NCBI GenBank assembly: GCA_900466475.1
Contig: UBMI01000016.1
Coordinates: 1 to 53,108 of the forward strand
Origin: Hyphomicrobiales bacterium
GTDB taxonomy: Bacteria; Pseudomonadota; Alphaproteobacteria; Rhizobiales; Rhizobiaceae
Reading direction: 5' to 3'
Length of the DNA: 53,108 nucleotides
Made by a program: the position numbers and the translations under genes. The notes below the pieces were generated by a model. That model did no database searches. It had not been told where the DNA came from and was given only the letters and a program-made list of their open reading frames with translations. Positions 1-8,610 of this stretch are shown piece after piece. Numbering within the stretch: the stretch's first letter is position 1; the number at the start of each line of letters is the position of its first letter.

Positions 1-27
1 AAAGCTCCCCTCACTTCCATCTCGTCT

Positions 28-49
28 AAATATCCCGGCGCGGATATTT
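28..49. other. 8-bp perfect inverted repeat in the leading non-coding region
   Basis: The arms AAATATCC (28-35) and GGATATTT (42-49) are exact reverse complements separated by CGGCGC. The stretch from 1 to 261 holds no gene that I can support; it is AT-richer than its surroundings and precedes the Cys-rich protein gene. A similar half-site (GGATATTC) lies near 94-101. It could be an operator or a terminator stem of a gene outside the window. There is no T-run, so no function is assigned. Confidence 0.35.
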
Positions 50-261
50 CCGATGCTTCGATACATCTTAAGCACAGTCAGCTAATCGCATCCGGATATT
101 CGGGTCTACTATCAAAATTTCGAATGTGCTAAAGTAAATTCGCGTGGCGCTTTAGATTTCTGCGCACGGATTTCAATTCGTTTTTCGAAGTCTGCTGTCT
201 CGCTCAGCCGGAGTACTTCTTTTCATGCCGTAAATCGATGAACTTTCCAGGGAGGGGAACA

Positions 262-1068
262 ATGCGGATATATGCATCTTCTCGATCGGCAATACGACGC
301 ACGACGCGTTGGTTTCAGTTCGGGTTATCGATATCAAGCGTCATCTGCGCGGCCAGTCTTCTGACCGGGGTTTCCGTTGCACAGGCGCCGACCGAAGAGC
401 AGCGCAACGAGATCCGGGCAGCATGCCGTTCGGATTTCATCGCACAGTGTTCAGGGGTGCAGCCTGGAGGTATCGACGCGCTGACCTGCTTGCAGCAACA
501 TGATTCCACGCTTTCCGCTGCCTGCCGCAAGGCAGTCTCCGCCGTCAGCGCCAAGCCAAAATCGACATCTGCGGAGCCATCTCAGACGGCGCCTGCGACG
601 GCAGGGGCGGCCACGGCGGCACCAGCAGCCGGCGCCCAGGCGGCGGCTCAGCCGACCGACGCACAGCGCAACGCCGTCAAGTCAGCTTGCCGCTCCGATT
701 TTATGGCGCAATGCTCCGGCGTGACTCCGGGAGGTGCCGCGGCACTCGCCTGCCTGCAGCAGCATAATGCCCGCCTGTCGACGCCTTGCCAGCAGGCCGT
801 TGCGGCCATCGGTGCGGCGGGCGCGCCCGCAGCCGGTGCCGGTGCGGGTGCCGCAACGGCAGCCACACCGCCGGCGACCCGGCCGGCTGCGATGCCTGTC
901 TTCTCTCCCCGCGAGGAAGTGATGATCGTGCGCGAGACTTGCGGGCCGGACTTCCGAGCTTTCTGCCGCATGGTGCCGATCGGCGGCGGACGGGTGATCG
1001 AGTGCCTGCGGGACAATCTGCAGCGCGTGTCGCCAGCCTGTCACAGGGTGCTGACCTCGGGCCTGTAG
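262..1068 (+). CDS. exported protein with three cysteine-rich repeats
   Basis: This 268-residue protein has an Arg-rich N-terminus, a hydrophobic segment (about residues 20-40) and a likely signal cleavage after VSVAQA, so it is probably periplasmic or outer-surface. Three homologous modules (about residues 43-92, 132-182 and 217-265) each carry four cysteines with identical spacing C-x7-C-x12-C-x11-C (C55/63/76/88, C143/151/164/176, C227/235/248/260). This fits the eukaryote-like 'cysteine-rich repeat' family (PF00839 type) seen in rhizobia. The modules are joined by Ala/Pro-rich linkers. The start at 262 follows the purine-rich GGGAGGGG; the upstream in-frame ATG at 238 has no comparable site. 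The even cysteine number suggests disulfides within each repeat. Function unknown; a structural or ligand-binding envelope role is inference only. Confidence 0.8.
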   Translation: MRIYASSRSAIRRTTRWFQFGLSISSVICAASLLTGVSVAQAPTEEQRNEIRAACRSDFIAQCSGVQPGGIDALTCLQQHDSTLSAACRKAVSAVSAKPKSTSAEPSQTAPATAGAATAAPAAGAQAAAQPTDAQRNAVKSACRSDFMAQCSGVTPGGAAALACLQQHNARLSTPCQQAVAAIGAAGAPAAGAGAGAATAATPPATRPAAMPVFSPREEVMIVRETCGPDFRAFCRMVPIGGGRVIECLRDNLQRVSPACHRVLTSGL

Positions 1069-1097
1069 CGGCCTTCCAATTCCTATCCGGTTTCGCC

Positions 1098-1125
1098 GGG
1101 AATGCCTGAGCCGTCGGGCATTCTC
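1098..1125 (+). terminator. stem-loop after the Cys-rich protein gene
   Basis: GAATGCC (1100-1106) and GGCATTC (1117-1123) form a 7-bp stem that can extend by a G:U and a G:C pair, with a 10-nt loop. It lies about 30 nt past the stop codon. There is no U-tract, so it may be a weak terminator or an mRNA 3' end stabiliser. Confidence 0.4.
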
Positions 1126-1222
1126 CTGACGGTTCCGCTCAGCCGTTTCGAGATCGTCGCAGTACGATCCGAAATCTCCGCATCCGATGAATTCAATGAC
1201 GACACAAATGAAAGGCAGTGCC

Positions 1223-2008
1223 ATGTCATCGACTTCTCTATCGCGATTGAAACGAATACTGAGCTATTCCGCTGTTGCCGTCGGCCTTGTACTGCCGACC
1301 CATGCATGGGCGGATGATGCAAAAGATCTTCTGAAGGCCATGTCCGATTTTCTGGTGGCGCAGAAGAGCATATCCTTCAACTACCAATCATCGCTCGAGG
1401 CTGTGACCCCGGACTTCGAGAAACTGCAATTCGTCAGTTCGGGTACAGCCAATATCACCCGCCCCGACAAGCTGCGTGTTACGCGGACCGGAGGCTTTGC
1501 CGATATCGATGTCAGTTTCGACGGTTCGACGCTGACCGTGCATGGCAAGAACCTCGATGCCTATGCGAAGGTCGATGGCAAGGGCTCGCTTGATGATCTG
1601 ATCGACAGGCTCGCCGATGCTGGCGTGGAAGCACCAGGCGCCGATCTGCTCTCGTCTCACGTCTATGACATCTTGATGTCCGACGTGACCGAGGCCAAGC
1701 ACATTTCCAGCGCCTTCGTCGACGGTGTGGAATGCGAATATCTGGCTTTCCGCACACCAGAACTCGACTGGCAGATCTGGATACAGACGGGTTCGCAGCC
1801 GATACCGCGGCGCTATGTAATCACCAGCAAACACGTCGTCCAGGCGCCGCAATATACGCTCGAGATCAGCAACTTCAAAAGCGGGGCGGATGTCGCCGCC
1901 ACCTCCTACAATATCGACATCCCAGCCAATGCGAAAACCGTGGATCTGAGTGAACTTCAATCGATCGATGAGCTTCCGGCGCCCGCCGTTACAGGAGATA
2001 TGCAATGA
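1223..2008 (+). CDS. DUF2092 family exported protein
   Basis: A protein of about 261 residues with a signal peptide ending near PTHAWA, followed by a DUF2092-like body. That body has 'KAMSDFLVAQKSISFNY' near the mature N-terminus, then alternating beta-strand sequence with 'RPDKLRVTR' and 'SFDGSTLTVHGKNLDAYA', and a late segment rich in YVITSK/YTLEISNF. The fold resembles LolA/LolB-type half-barrels that bind lipids or hydrophobic ligands, but no ligand can be named. I prefer the ATG at 1223, preceded by AAAGGCAG; in-frame ATGs at 1187, 1196 and 1208 are alternatives. Its stop overlaps the next start (ATGA at 2005-2008), so the two genes are translationally coupled. Probably acts in the periplasm. 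Confidence 0.75.
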   Translation: MSSTSLSRLKRILSYSAVAVGLVLPTHAWADDAKDLLKAMSDFLVAQKSISFNYQSSLEAVTPDFEKLQFVSSGTANITRPDKLRVTRTGGFADIDVSFDGSTLTVHGKNLDAYAKVDGKGSLDDLIDRLADAGVEAPGADLLSSHVYDILMSDVTEAKHISSAFVDGVECEYLAFRTPELDWQIWIQTGSQPIPRRYVITSKHVVQAPQYTLEISNFKSGADVAATSYNIDIPANAKTVDLSELQSIDELPAPAVTGDMQ

Positions 2009-2334
2009 TCCGCAGCAAGCTCTTTTTCGCTCTGTGCCTCGCCGGCGTGATGGTCTTCACCGATTTTCGCCTGGAAGGAGAAGGCCCGCTACCGCTGTCG
2101 ATCGGCTTCGCCACGCCGGCGGAGGCGGTCATCGGCCGTCCCTTGACGCCGCTCTCCTATGCCGGAGTGGCGCGTCGCACCACCCGCCGGGTAGTCCGGC
2201 GCACGGCGACGACGATCGCCGTGCTGCCTCCAGGCTGCATCTATGGCCCTTATTATGGCGGCTATTATTATCGCTGCGGCGGCCTCTACTATGCCAAGAG
2301 CGGCGGCGTCTATGTTCAGGTGATCGTGCAATAG
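2005..2334 (+). CDS. small exported Tyr/Gly-rich protein
   Basis: This 109-residue protein has an N-terminal hydrophobic segment (residues about 6-19) and possible signal cleavage near TPAEA. A basic stretch follows (RRTTRRVVRRT). The C-terminus is Tyr/Gly-rich and built as PPGC-x-YGPYYGGYYYRCGG-LYYAKSGGVYVQVIVQ, with two cysteines. This C-terminal pattern recurs in small uncharacterised alphaproteobacterial secreted proteins; I cannot name a function. It overlaps the DUF2092 gene by 4 bp (ATGA), which implies a two-gene operon and possibly interacting products. Its TAG stop lies inside an inverted repeat shared with the converging efflux-pump gene. Confidence 0.7.
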   Translation: MIRSKLFFALCLAGVMVFTDFRLEGEGPLPLSIGFATPAEAVIGRPLTPLSYAGVARRTTRRVVRRTATTIAVLPPGCIYGPYYGGYYYRCGGLYYAKSGGVYVQVIVQ

Positions 2335-2353
2335 GCTGCTTGCCAGCCTATTG
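2329..2353. terminator. bidirectional stem-loop shared by two convergent genes
   Basis: CAATAGGCTG (2329-2338) and CAGCCTATTG (2344-2353) form a perfect 10-bp stem with a 5-nt loop CTTGC. The TAG stop of the plus-strand small protein (2332-2334) and the TAG stop of the minus-strand efflux pump (2350-2348) sit at mirror positions in the two arms. No long T-run follows on either side. Confidence 0.55.
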
Positions 2354-5300
2354 TGCCGTCATTTCAGTATCGGTAACAGCAGGCGCTTTACCGCGGCGCC
2401 TTCTGAACTCTTCTAGGCGCTGCAGCACGACGTAGAAGGAAGGAACGAACAAAACGGCGAGGCAGGTCGATGCGATCATGCCGCTGAAGACCGATATGCC
2501 GATCGACTTGCGGGCAGATGCGCCAGCTCCCGTCGCGAGGACAAGCGGCAGGACGCCGAGAATGAAGGCGAAGGATGTCATGAGGATCGGTCGGAAGCGA
2601 AGGCGGGCGGCCTCGACGGCTGCTTCGAGGATCTCCATGCCTTCCTCTCGCTTTTCTCGGGCGTATTCGACGATGAGAATGGCATTCTTCGATGCCAAAG
2701 CGATCAAAAGGATCAGGCCGATCTGGGTGTAGAGGTTGTTGGCGACGCCCGCCGCCATCAACGCGCCGACGGTGCCGAGCAGGGCAAGCGGGACAGCCAG
2801 CAATACGGCGAGCGGCAGGATCCAGCTTTCATATTGACCCGCGAGCACGAAGTAGACGAGCAGCATGCCGAGCGCGAAGATATAGTAGATCTGTCCGCCG
2901 ACCGCCTTTTCCTGATAGGAGAGCGCCGTCCACTCATAGCCGGTTCCTGTTGGCAAGGTCTGGCCGGCAATCTGCTCCATGACATCGAGTGCCTGGCCGG
3001 AGCTGAAGCCGGCCGCAGGCCCGCCGACGATCGTTGCTGACGGGTAGAGGTTGTAGAGGCTGATCAGGGAGGGGCCTTCCATCGGCTTGATATCGACGAC
3101 GGTTCCGAGCGGCACCATCGTGCCATCCCCGGCCTTGACCTCCAGATTGCGGATATCGTCAGGGCTGACGCGGAATTCCGGAGATGCCTGGGCGTAGACC
3201 TGGAACGTGCGGCCAAACTTGTTGAACTGTGTCACGTAGCTCGATCCGACGTAGCCCGACAGCGCAGAGAAAACCTGTCCGACCGTGACGCCCAATGTCT
3301 CGGCCTTGATACGGTCGACCACGATCTCGAGCTGCGGCACATTCGAGCGGAACGACGTACTCAGCCTTTGCAGCGATGACTGGGCTTCGCCATTTTTCAC
3401 AATCGTATCGGTAAGCGACTGCAACAGTGCATAGTCGGAAACACCATTCTTGAGTTCCACTTGCATCGTGAAGCCGCTGGCATTGCCGACGCCCTGGATC
3501 GGCGGCGGTACGATCACCAGAGTTTTCGCGACCAATACGCTTTGTAGCGCGCCATTCAGATGCTGGTAGATGGACAGAAGATCCTGCCCCTTTTCCTTGA
3601 GCCGTTCGTCCCAGTCTTTCAGCACGACATAGGCTACGCCGGCGTTTTGAAGGCTGGCATTGTTGTCGAGAACGGATATGCCGCTGATCGTCAGGACCTG
3701 ATCGACGCCCGGCGTCTCCTGGGCGATCTTGCCGACCTCCGCCATGACGGCGTCGGTGCGCTCCTTGGAGGCACCATCGGGCAGTTGCGCGCCGATCAGC
3801 ACGTAGCCTTGATCCTCGATCGGCAGGAACGCGCTCGGCACGCGTGTCAGCCCCCAGACAGCTACTCCCATCAGCGCCAACGCCAGAATAGCCATGACCG
3901 CGGCGTGGCGCGTCATCGAGCCTATCAGCCTGACGTATCCGCGTTCACCCCAGTCGTAGATCCTGTTGAAGCCGAGATAGACGAAGTTGCGCTTCTCGGG
4001 AGGCACCGGCGTGCGCAGCCAGAGGGCGCACTGCGTCGGCTTCAGCGTCACAGCGTTGATGGCGCTGATCAGCGCCGTTGCGGCAATGACGAGAGCAAAT
4101 TGGCGGTAGAGCTGGCCCGTCAGCCCCGGCAAGAAGGCGGCTGGAATGAAAACCGCCATCAGCACCAGCGTGATGCCGATGACAGGACCGAGCAGTTCGT
4201 CCATTGCTTTTTCAGCGGCCTTACGGCCGGTCATGCCCGCCTCGATATGTCTTGCGACACCCTCGACAATGACGATGGCGTCGTCGACGACAATGCCGAT
4301 GGCGAGAACGATTGCAAAGAGAGTGGAGAGGTTAACCGTGAAGCCCATGGCCGCCATCGCGGCAAAGGCGCCGATGATGGTGACAGGAACAGTCGTCGCC
4401 GGAACGAGCATGGCTCGCCAGTCCTGCAGAAACAGCAGAATGACGATGAGAACGAGAACGCCTGCCTCGATCAGCGTGACATAGACCTCGTCGATCGAGG
4501 CCTTGACGAATTTCGTGGTGTCGAAGGGGAGATGATATTCGAGGCCCGGCGGGAAGGCCTTCGCCAGTTCCGCCATCTTCACATCGACTGCCTGGGCCAC
4601 AGCAATGGCGTTTGCTTCCGGTAATTGGGAGATGCCGATGCCCGCAGCCGGTCGGCCATTCTGCATGAAGGTCTGGCTATAGGTCTGCGCACCCAGTTCG
4701 ACCCGGCCAATATCGCGGATGCGCGTTACCCGGCCGCCATCTGAGCCATCAACCTTGACGATGATGTTTTCGTAGTCAGCAGCATCGTTCAGCCGGCCAT
4801 TGATGTTCAGCGTGTATTGGAATGTCTGCCCCTGGGGTACCGGCGGAATGCCGATCTGGCCAGCCGTGACCTCCTGGCTCTGCTGCTGCACGACATTGAC
4901 GATATCCTGTGGTGTCAGCCCGCGAGCCTGCAGCAGGTTCGGATCCATCCAGATGCGCATGGCATACTGGCCGGCGCCGAAGACCGTGACATTGCCGACG
5001 CCGGGCAGGCGGGCAAGTTCGTTCTGGAGGTTGATGACCGCATAATTGGAGAGGAACAGGTTATCATAGCGGCTGTCCGGAGAGGTCAGGGTGACAAAGC
5101 CGAGGATGGCGGTCGATTTCTTCTGGGTGCTGACGCCCTGGACCTGCACCGCCTGTGGAAGCGACGACATGGCAATCGCGACGCGGTTCTGCACGAGGAC
5201 CTGTGCCTGGTCGGGATCCGTTCCAATCGCGAAGGTCACGGTGAGCGAATAGGTGCCGTCACTTGCGCTCGTGGACTGCATATAGAGCATGTCCTGCACG

Positions 5301-5515
5301 CCGTTGACCTGCTGCTCGATCGGCAGCGCGACCGTATCGACAAGCGTCTTGGCGCTTGCGCCCGGAAAACGCGTCGTCACCTGCACGGTGGGTGGAACGA
5401 CATTCGGATATTGCGCGACCGGCAATTGGAAGAGAGCTACCGCGCCGATGAGAACAAAGACCAGGGCCAGAACATTGGCGAGCACCGGCCGTTCGATGAA
5501 GAAGCGCGAGATCAT
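2348..5515 (-). CDS. RND multidrug efflux pump, HAE1 (AcrB/MexB/BepE) family permease
   Basis: A 1055-residue proton-driven inner-membrane trimer subunit that exports hydrophobic and amphiphilic compounds through a tripartite channel. Length and layout match AcrB (about 1050 residues). It begins MISRFFIERPVLANVLALV (TM1), has a large periplasmic loop, and then a TM cluster carrying the paired aspartates of the proton relay (GIVVDDAIVIVE, around residue 405). The duplicated second half has FxSxxPV-type porter sequence and terminal TMs (GLILLIALASKNAILIVEYA). It is transcribed 41 bp downstream of the adaptor gene, forming an operon. No outer-membrane factor gene is nearby, so a TolC-like protein encoded elsewhere is expected. 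The substrate is unknown. Confidence 0.95.
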   Translation of the reverse strand: MISRFFIERPVLANVLALVFVLIGAVALFQLPVAQYPNVVPPTVQVTTRFPGASAKTLVDTVALPIEQQVNGVQDMLYMQSTSASDGTYSLTVTFAIGTDPDQAQVLVQNRVAIAMSSLPQAVQVQGVSTQKKSTAILGFVTLTSPDSRYDNLFLSNYAVINLQNELARLPGVGNVTVFGAGQYAMRIWMDPNLLQARGLTPQDIVNVVQQQSQEVTAGQIGIPPVPQGQTFQYTLNINGRLNDAADYENIIVKVDGSDGGRVTRIRDIGRVELGAQTYSQTFMQNGRPAAGIGISQLPEANAIAVAQAVDVKMAELAKAFPPGLEYHLPFDTTKFVKASIDEVYVTLIEAGVLVLIVILLFLQDWRAMLVPATTVPVTIIGAFAAMAAMGFTVNLSTLFAIVLAIGIVVDDAIVIVEGVARHIEAGMTGRKAAEKAMDELLGPVIGITLVLMAVFIPAAFLPGLTGQLYRQFALVIAATALISAINAVTLKPTQCALWLRTPVPPEKRNFVYLGFNRIYDWGERGYVRLIGSMTRHAAVMAILALALMGVAVWGLTRVPSAFLPIEDQGYVLIGAQLPDGASKERTDAVMAEVGKIAQETPGVDQVLTISGISVLDNNASLQNAGVAYVVLKDWDERLKEKGQDLLSIYQHLNGALQSVLVAKTLVIVPPPIQGVGNASGFTMQVELKNGVSDYALLQSLTDTIVKNGEAQSSLQRLSTSFRSNVPQLEIVVDRIKAETLGVTVGQVFSALSGYVGSSYVTQFNKFGRTFQVYAQASPEFRVSPDDIRNLEVKAGDGTMVPLGTVVDIKPMEGPSLISLYNLYPSATIVGGPAAGFSSGQALDVMEQIAGQTLPTGTGYEWTALSYQEKAVGGQIYYIFALGMLLVYFVLAGQYESWILPLAVLLAVPLALLGTVGALMAAGVANNLYTQIGLILLIALASKNAILIVEYAREKREEGMEILEAAVEAARLRFRPILMTSFAFILGVLPLVLATGAGASARKSIGISVFSGMIASTCLAVLFVPSFYVVLQRLEEFRRRRGKAPAVTDTEMTAQ

Positions 5516-5556
5516 GCTGTTGCCCTTGGACGTTCGGATGAGGCGTTGCTGCGAAA

Positions 5557-6756
5557 TTACTGCGTCGTCGTCGTAGCCTTTGCATCGGTGCCGGCCGCCG
5601 CCGGTTGCGGTTTCATGTCGATTTTCTCAGGCGCGGCCTTGCTCCCGGGGATCGCCTGCTGGATGCCCTGGACGACGACCCAGTCCGCGTGTTCGAGGCC
5701 GGATTCGATGACGCGGAGACCGCCTTCGCGCTGGCCCGTCTTCACCTGCTTCTGCTCGACCGTATCGTCCTTGCCGAGAACGAGCAGATAGCTGCCGAGC
5801 TGGTTGGTGGCGATCGCATCGTCGCGCACGAGCAGCGCTTTCTCGTTCCGGCCGATCGGTACGCGAACGCGCACGAAGAAGCCAGGCAGCATCGCCTTGT
5901 CCTTGTTGTCGAACAGGGCCCGGACCTGAAGCGTACCGGTCGATGCATCGAGTTGCGGCGAGACGTAGTCGAGATGTCCCTTATGCGGGTAGCCTTCTTC
6001 GGATTGCAGACCGAGTTCGGCTGGGATGCTCGGCAGATCCGTCTGCTTGAAGGTACGTCCCTGCTTTCTCAACATATCCTTGATCAGCAGCACCTGGGTT
6101 TCGCTGACATTGAAATAGGCATAGATCGGGTCCGTCTGGACGATGCTGGCGAGCTTGGTGGGGCCTGAGACGCCGACGAGCGTGCCGATATCGACAAGGT
6201 GGTCGGTCACCGTGCCATCGAAGGGTGCAATCACTTCGGTATAGCCAAGATTGATCGTTGCGAGTTCGACATTGGCCTGGGCATTGAGGATTTGCGCATT
6301 GGCTTCGTCGAGCGTCGCCTTGGCGCTATCGACGGCCGTCTGCGTCGTGACCTGCTGCTTCATCAGATTGACCTGGCGATCGTACTCCTGCTTGGCCCCA
6401 ACCTGGGACGCCTGTTGCGATGCGAGGGATGCCTTGGCCTGATCAAGCTGGGCCTGATAGGTGTCGCGCTCGATTCCGAAGAGCTTGGTTCCCTTCGTTA
6501 CCGTCGTGCCATCCTGATAATCGATCGACTGAAGGTAACCCTGGACGCGCGCTTCGATATCGACCGAGTTCAGCGGCGCAGTATTGCCTGTGAGTTCGAA
6601 ATAGAGGGTGACGGGCTCCTGGACTGGTTGTGCAACACGGACGGCCGGCGGCGGAGGCGGGACGTAGGTATTGCTGCTTCCATCGCAGGCAGCGAGCGCT
6701 GCCATGCCGATGAGTGTCACAGAAATCTGCAGGCCCCGATGCAATCCCTCACGCAT
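5557..6756 (-). CDS. RND efflux periplasmic adaptor (membrane fusion protein, AcrA type)
   Basis: This 399-residue protein links the RND pump to the outer-membrane channel. The N-terminus is a signal sequence with a possible lipobox (LAACDGSSN, Cys about residue 24), so it is probably a periplasmic lipoprotein. Order of parts: a lipoyl half-motif (VDIEARVQGYLQSIDYQDGTTV), a coiled-coil hairpin rich in Ala/Gln (about residues 105-165), and a second lipoyl half (LGYTEVIAPFDGTVTDHLVDIGTLV). A beta-barrel (DASTGTLQVRALFDNKDKAMLPGFFVRVRV) and a membrane-proximal domain follow. The Thr/Gln tail is low-complexity. It is first in a two-gene operon with the pump. No TetR-type regulator gene is adjacent. 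Confidence 0.93.
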   Translation of the reverse strand: MREGLHRGLQISVTLIGMAALAACDGSSNTYVPPPPPAVRVAQPVQEPVTLYFELTGNTAPLNSVDIEARVQGYLQSIDYQDGTTVTKGTKLFGIERDTYQAQLDQAKASLASQQASQVGAKQEYDRQVNLMKQQVTTQTAVDSAKATLDEANAQILNAQANVELATINLGYTEVIAPFDGTVTDHLVDIGTLVGVSGPTKLASIVQTDPIYAYFNVSETQVLLIKDMLRKQGRTFKQTDLPSIPAELGLQSEEGYPHKGHLDYVSPQLDASTGTLQVRALFDNKDKAMLPGFFVRVRVPIGRNEKALLVRDDAIATNQLGSYLLVLGKDDTVEQKQVKTGQREGGLRVIESGLEHADWVVVQGIQQAIPGSKAAPEKIDMKPQPAAAGTDAKATTTTQ

Positions 6757-6866
6757 TCTTGCTGCCCCGATGATCTATGTGTCCCGGCCGTCATGCGTGC
6801 CCTGGTGGCGGCCCCATCAGTCGCCAAGTGTTTCAGGCATGCGGTACTATGTCGCGGAATCGTCCG

Positions 6867-6895
6867 AAATTGCAATAGCTTATGGCATGCAATTT
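6867..6895 (-). promoter_or_regulatory. inverted repeat in the efflux operon upstream region
   Basis: AAATTGC (6867-6873) and GCAATTT (6889-6895) are exact inverted arms 15 nt apart, about 110 bp upstream of the adaptor start. Two copies of GGCATGC lie nearby (6838-6843 region and 6884-6890). The spacing would suit a dimeric repressor of the TetR or MarR type. No promoter boxes are clear, so this is a candidate only. Confidence 0.3.
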
Positions 6896-6958
6896 AGCTG
6901 TGTCTAAACGATTGATGACTCCGCATTCCTATCGTGGTTCAGTCTGGATATTTTCCAT

Positions 6959-8092
6959 TCATTGCTGAGTAATGAGCAGTACGTAGGCGATGAACAGCAC
7001 CAGGTGAACTGCGCCCTGCATGAGATTGGTGCGGCCGCTTGAAAAGGTAATGATGCTGACGGTAATTGTCAGAGCGAACATGACGAGATCCGGACCCTCA
7101 AGCCCTAGTGTGACGGGGTGCCCGTAGAAGTGGCTGATTGCGAGCATGGCCGGTACCGTCAGGCCGATCGTCGACAGGACTGAGCCGAGGAAGATGTTGA
7201 TGGCGCGCTGCAGGTGGTTGGCGACGGAAGCGCGCACGGCGCTGATCGCCTCAGGTGTCGCGACAAGCACAGCCATGATCACGCCGCCGAATGCCGCCGG
7301 TGCATGCAGGGTTTCGATCACATAGTCGATCGGCTTGGCAAGCTGTTCAACCAGGAAGACCACCGGCCCCATGTAGGCGAGCAGCAGAACGGCATGATGC
7401 CATACCCCCCGGTGGGGCCGAATGCTGACTGCGCGCCGCTCAAGATTGTTGCCGTCTTCGGCGAAGTAGCGCTGGTGACGGCCGGACTGCAGCAGGAGAA
7501 ATATGCTGTAGAGACCGATCGAGACGATACCGAGAAACATCTGCCGCGCGGCCGTGGGGTGCGGACCATCCGGGCCGGCGAGGAAAGTCGGCATGACGAG
7601 GCCAAGGGTTGCGAGCGGCACGATCACCCCAAGATAGGCATTGGCGCCATGCAGATTGTGCTGCTGATCTTCCCGCCGCCAGGCGCCAAAGAGCAGCGAC
7701 AGGCCCACCATGCCGTTCAGGATGATCATGACCACGGCAAACAGCGTGTCGCGTGCGAGTGTTGGATTATTTTCCCCATGCAGCATGACAGCCGAGATCG
7801 CCATCACTTCGATCGAGGTAATCGCAAGGGTCAGGATGAGGGTCCCGTAGGGCTCGCGAAGCTGCTCTGCCAGATGATCCGCATGGCGAACGACCGACAG
7901 GGCGGAGCCTAGAACGACAGCGAAAAGCCAGAAAAAAATGACGACGAACCAGAATGGCTCGGCAATCCGGGCGAAGATCGGATCGGGGAAAGCGAGGAAA
8001 ATCAGGCTGGTCGCGGCGCTGACGCCAATGAACCATTCCTCGCGTGCCAGGCTCGTTATGCTTATGGGATGCAGGGCGGGACTGTCAGTCAT
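6959..8092 (-). CDS. Ca2+/H+ (ionic) antiporter, ChaA / y4hA family
   Basis: An integral membrane cation/proton exchanger of about 377 residues with roughly 11 hydrophobic segments. It resembles rhizobial 'ionic transporter y4hA' and E. coli ChaA. The two pseudo-repeats of the CaCA superfamily are visible: LTLAITSIEVMAISAVMLHG with its acidic residue in the first half, and VATPEAISAVRASVANHLQ-RAINIFLGSVLSTIGLT in the second, the latter bearing the conserved Glu. I take the ATG at 8092 (MTDSPALHPI); an ATG three codons upstream (8101) is possible. It probably lowers cytosolic Ca2+ or Na+/K+ at high pH. It is transcribed alone; the 200-bp gap to the adaptor gene suggests its own unit. Confidence 0.85.
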   Translation of the reverse strand: MTDSPALHPISITSLAREEWFIGVSAATSLIFLAFPDPIFARIAEPFWFVVIFFWLFAVVLGSALSVVRHADHLAEQLREPYGTLILTLAITSIEVMAISAVMLHGENNPTLARDTLFAVVMIILNGMVGLSLLFGAWRREDQQHNLHGANAYLGVIVPLATLGLVMPTFLAGPDGPHPTAARQMFLGIVSIGLYSIFLLLQSGRHQRYFAEDGNNLERRAVSIRPHRGVWHHAVLLLAYMGPVVFLVEQLAKPIDYVIETLHAPAAFGGVIMAVLVATPEAISAVRASVANHLQRAINIFLGSVLSTIGLTVPAMLAISHFYGHPVTLGLEGPDLVMFALTITVSIITFSSGRTNLMQGAVHLVLFIAYVLLITQQ

Positions 8093-8240
8093 CGGCACCA
8101 CCGCCAGCCACGGAATGCCGTCGCTTCACAACCGCGATCACTGTCATTTTCCCCTCCGCCTCCCAACTGGCCGGCTGATTGTCTCACGCAGAGGGGCAAC
8201 GCGCCTATCTAAAAATCATCGCTGCGGGCTCAAGGCGAAT

Positions 8241-8591
8241 TTAATGATACTTCCGCTTCTCCCGCCCCAGAATTTCCGGGGCGTTGAGGCCGGCAATCGG
8301 CCTTGAGAGATCGGCGGGGATGTCGCCCGCGAGTTGGAGATCCAGATAGCGGGCGCAGCAGACGCGGAGGAAGGAGGTGAAGTTGCCGAGATCATGGCCG
8401 GCGTCGATCGACTCGTGGTGCAGTCTGGTTATCAGCTGGACCACGTTCATGCCGTCGCGGGCGGCAATTTCCTCGAGCTTCGACCAGAAGAAATTCTCCA
8501 GCCGCACACTGGTCACCATGCCGTCGATACGCAGCGACCGGGTGGTGCTTTCCCAGAGCCGGGCATCCGCCTTGATAAACAGTTCACACAT
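8241..8591 (-). CDS. ribbon-helix-helix domain protein
   Basis: This 116-residue protein contains an RHH_4-type ribbon-helix-helix region: TRSLRIDGMVTSVRLENFFWSKLEEIAARDGMNVVQLITRLHHES, with a beta strand then two helices. It ends in a tail carrying CCARYLDLQL. Such proteins are often mis-annotated in databases as arylsulfate sulfotransferases, but the fold is a DNA-binding-type dimer. The start at 8591 is chosen because GGGAGGA sits 5-6 nt upstream; the ATG at 8612 lacks this. Its upstream DNA is a RIME-like repeat, so the promoter may lie within or beyond that element. The target genes are unknown. Confidence 0.75.
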   Translation of the reverse strand: MCELFIKADARLWESTTRSLRIDGMVTSVRLENFFWSKLEEIAARDGMNVVQLITRLHHESIDAGHDLGNFTSFLRVCCARYLDLQLAGDIPADLSRPIAGLNAPEILGREKRKYH

Positions 8592-8610
8592 CACGTCCTC
8601 CCGCCGGTCC

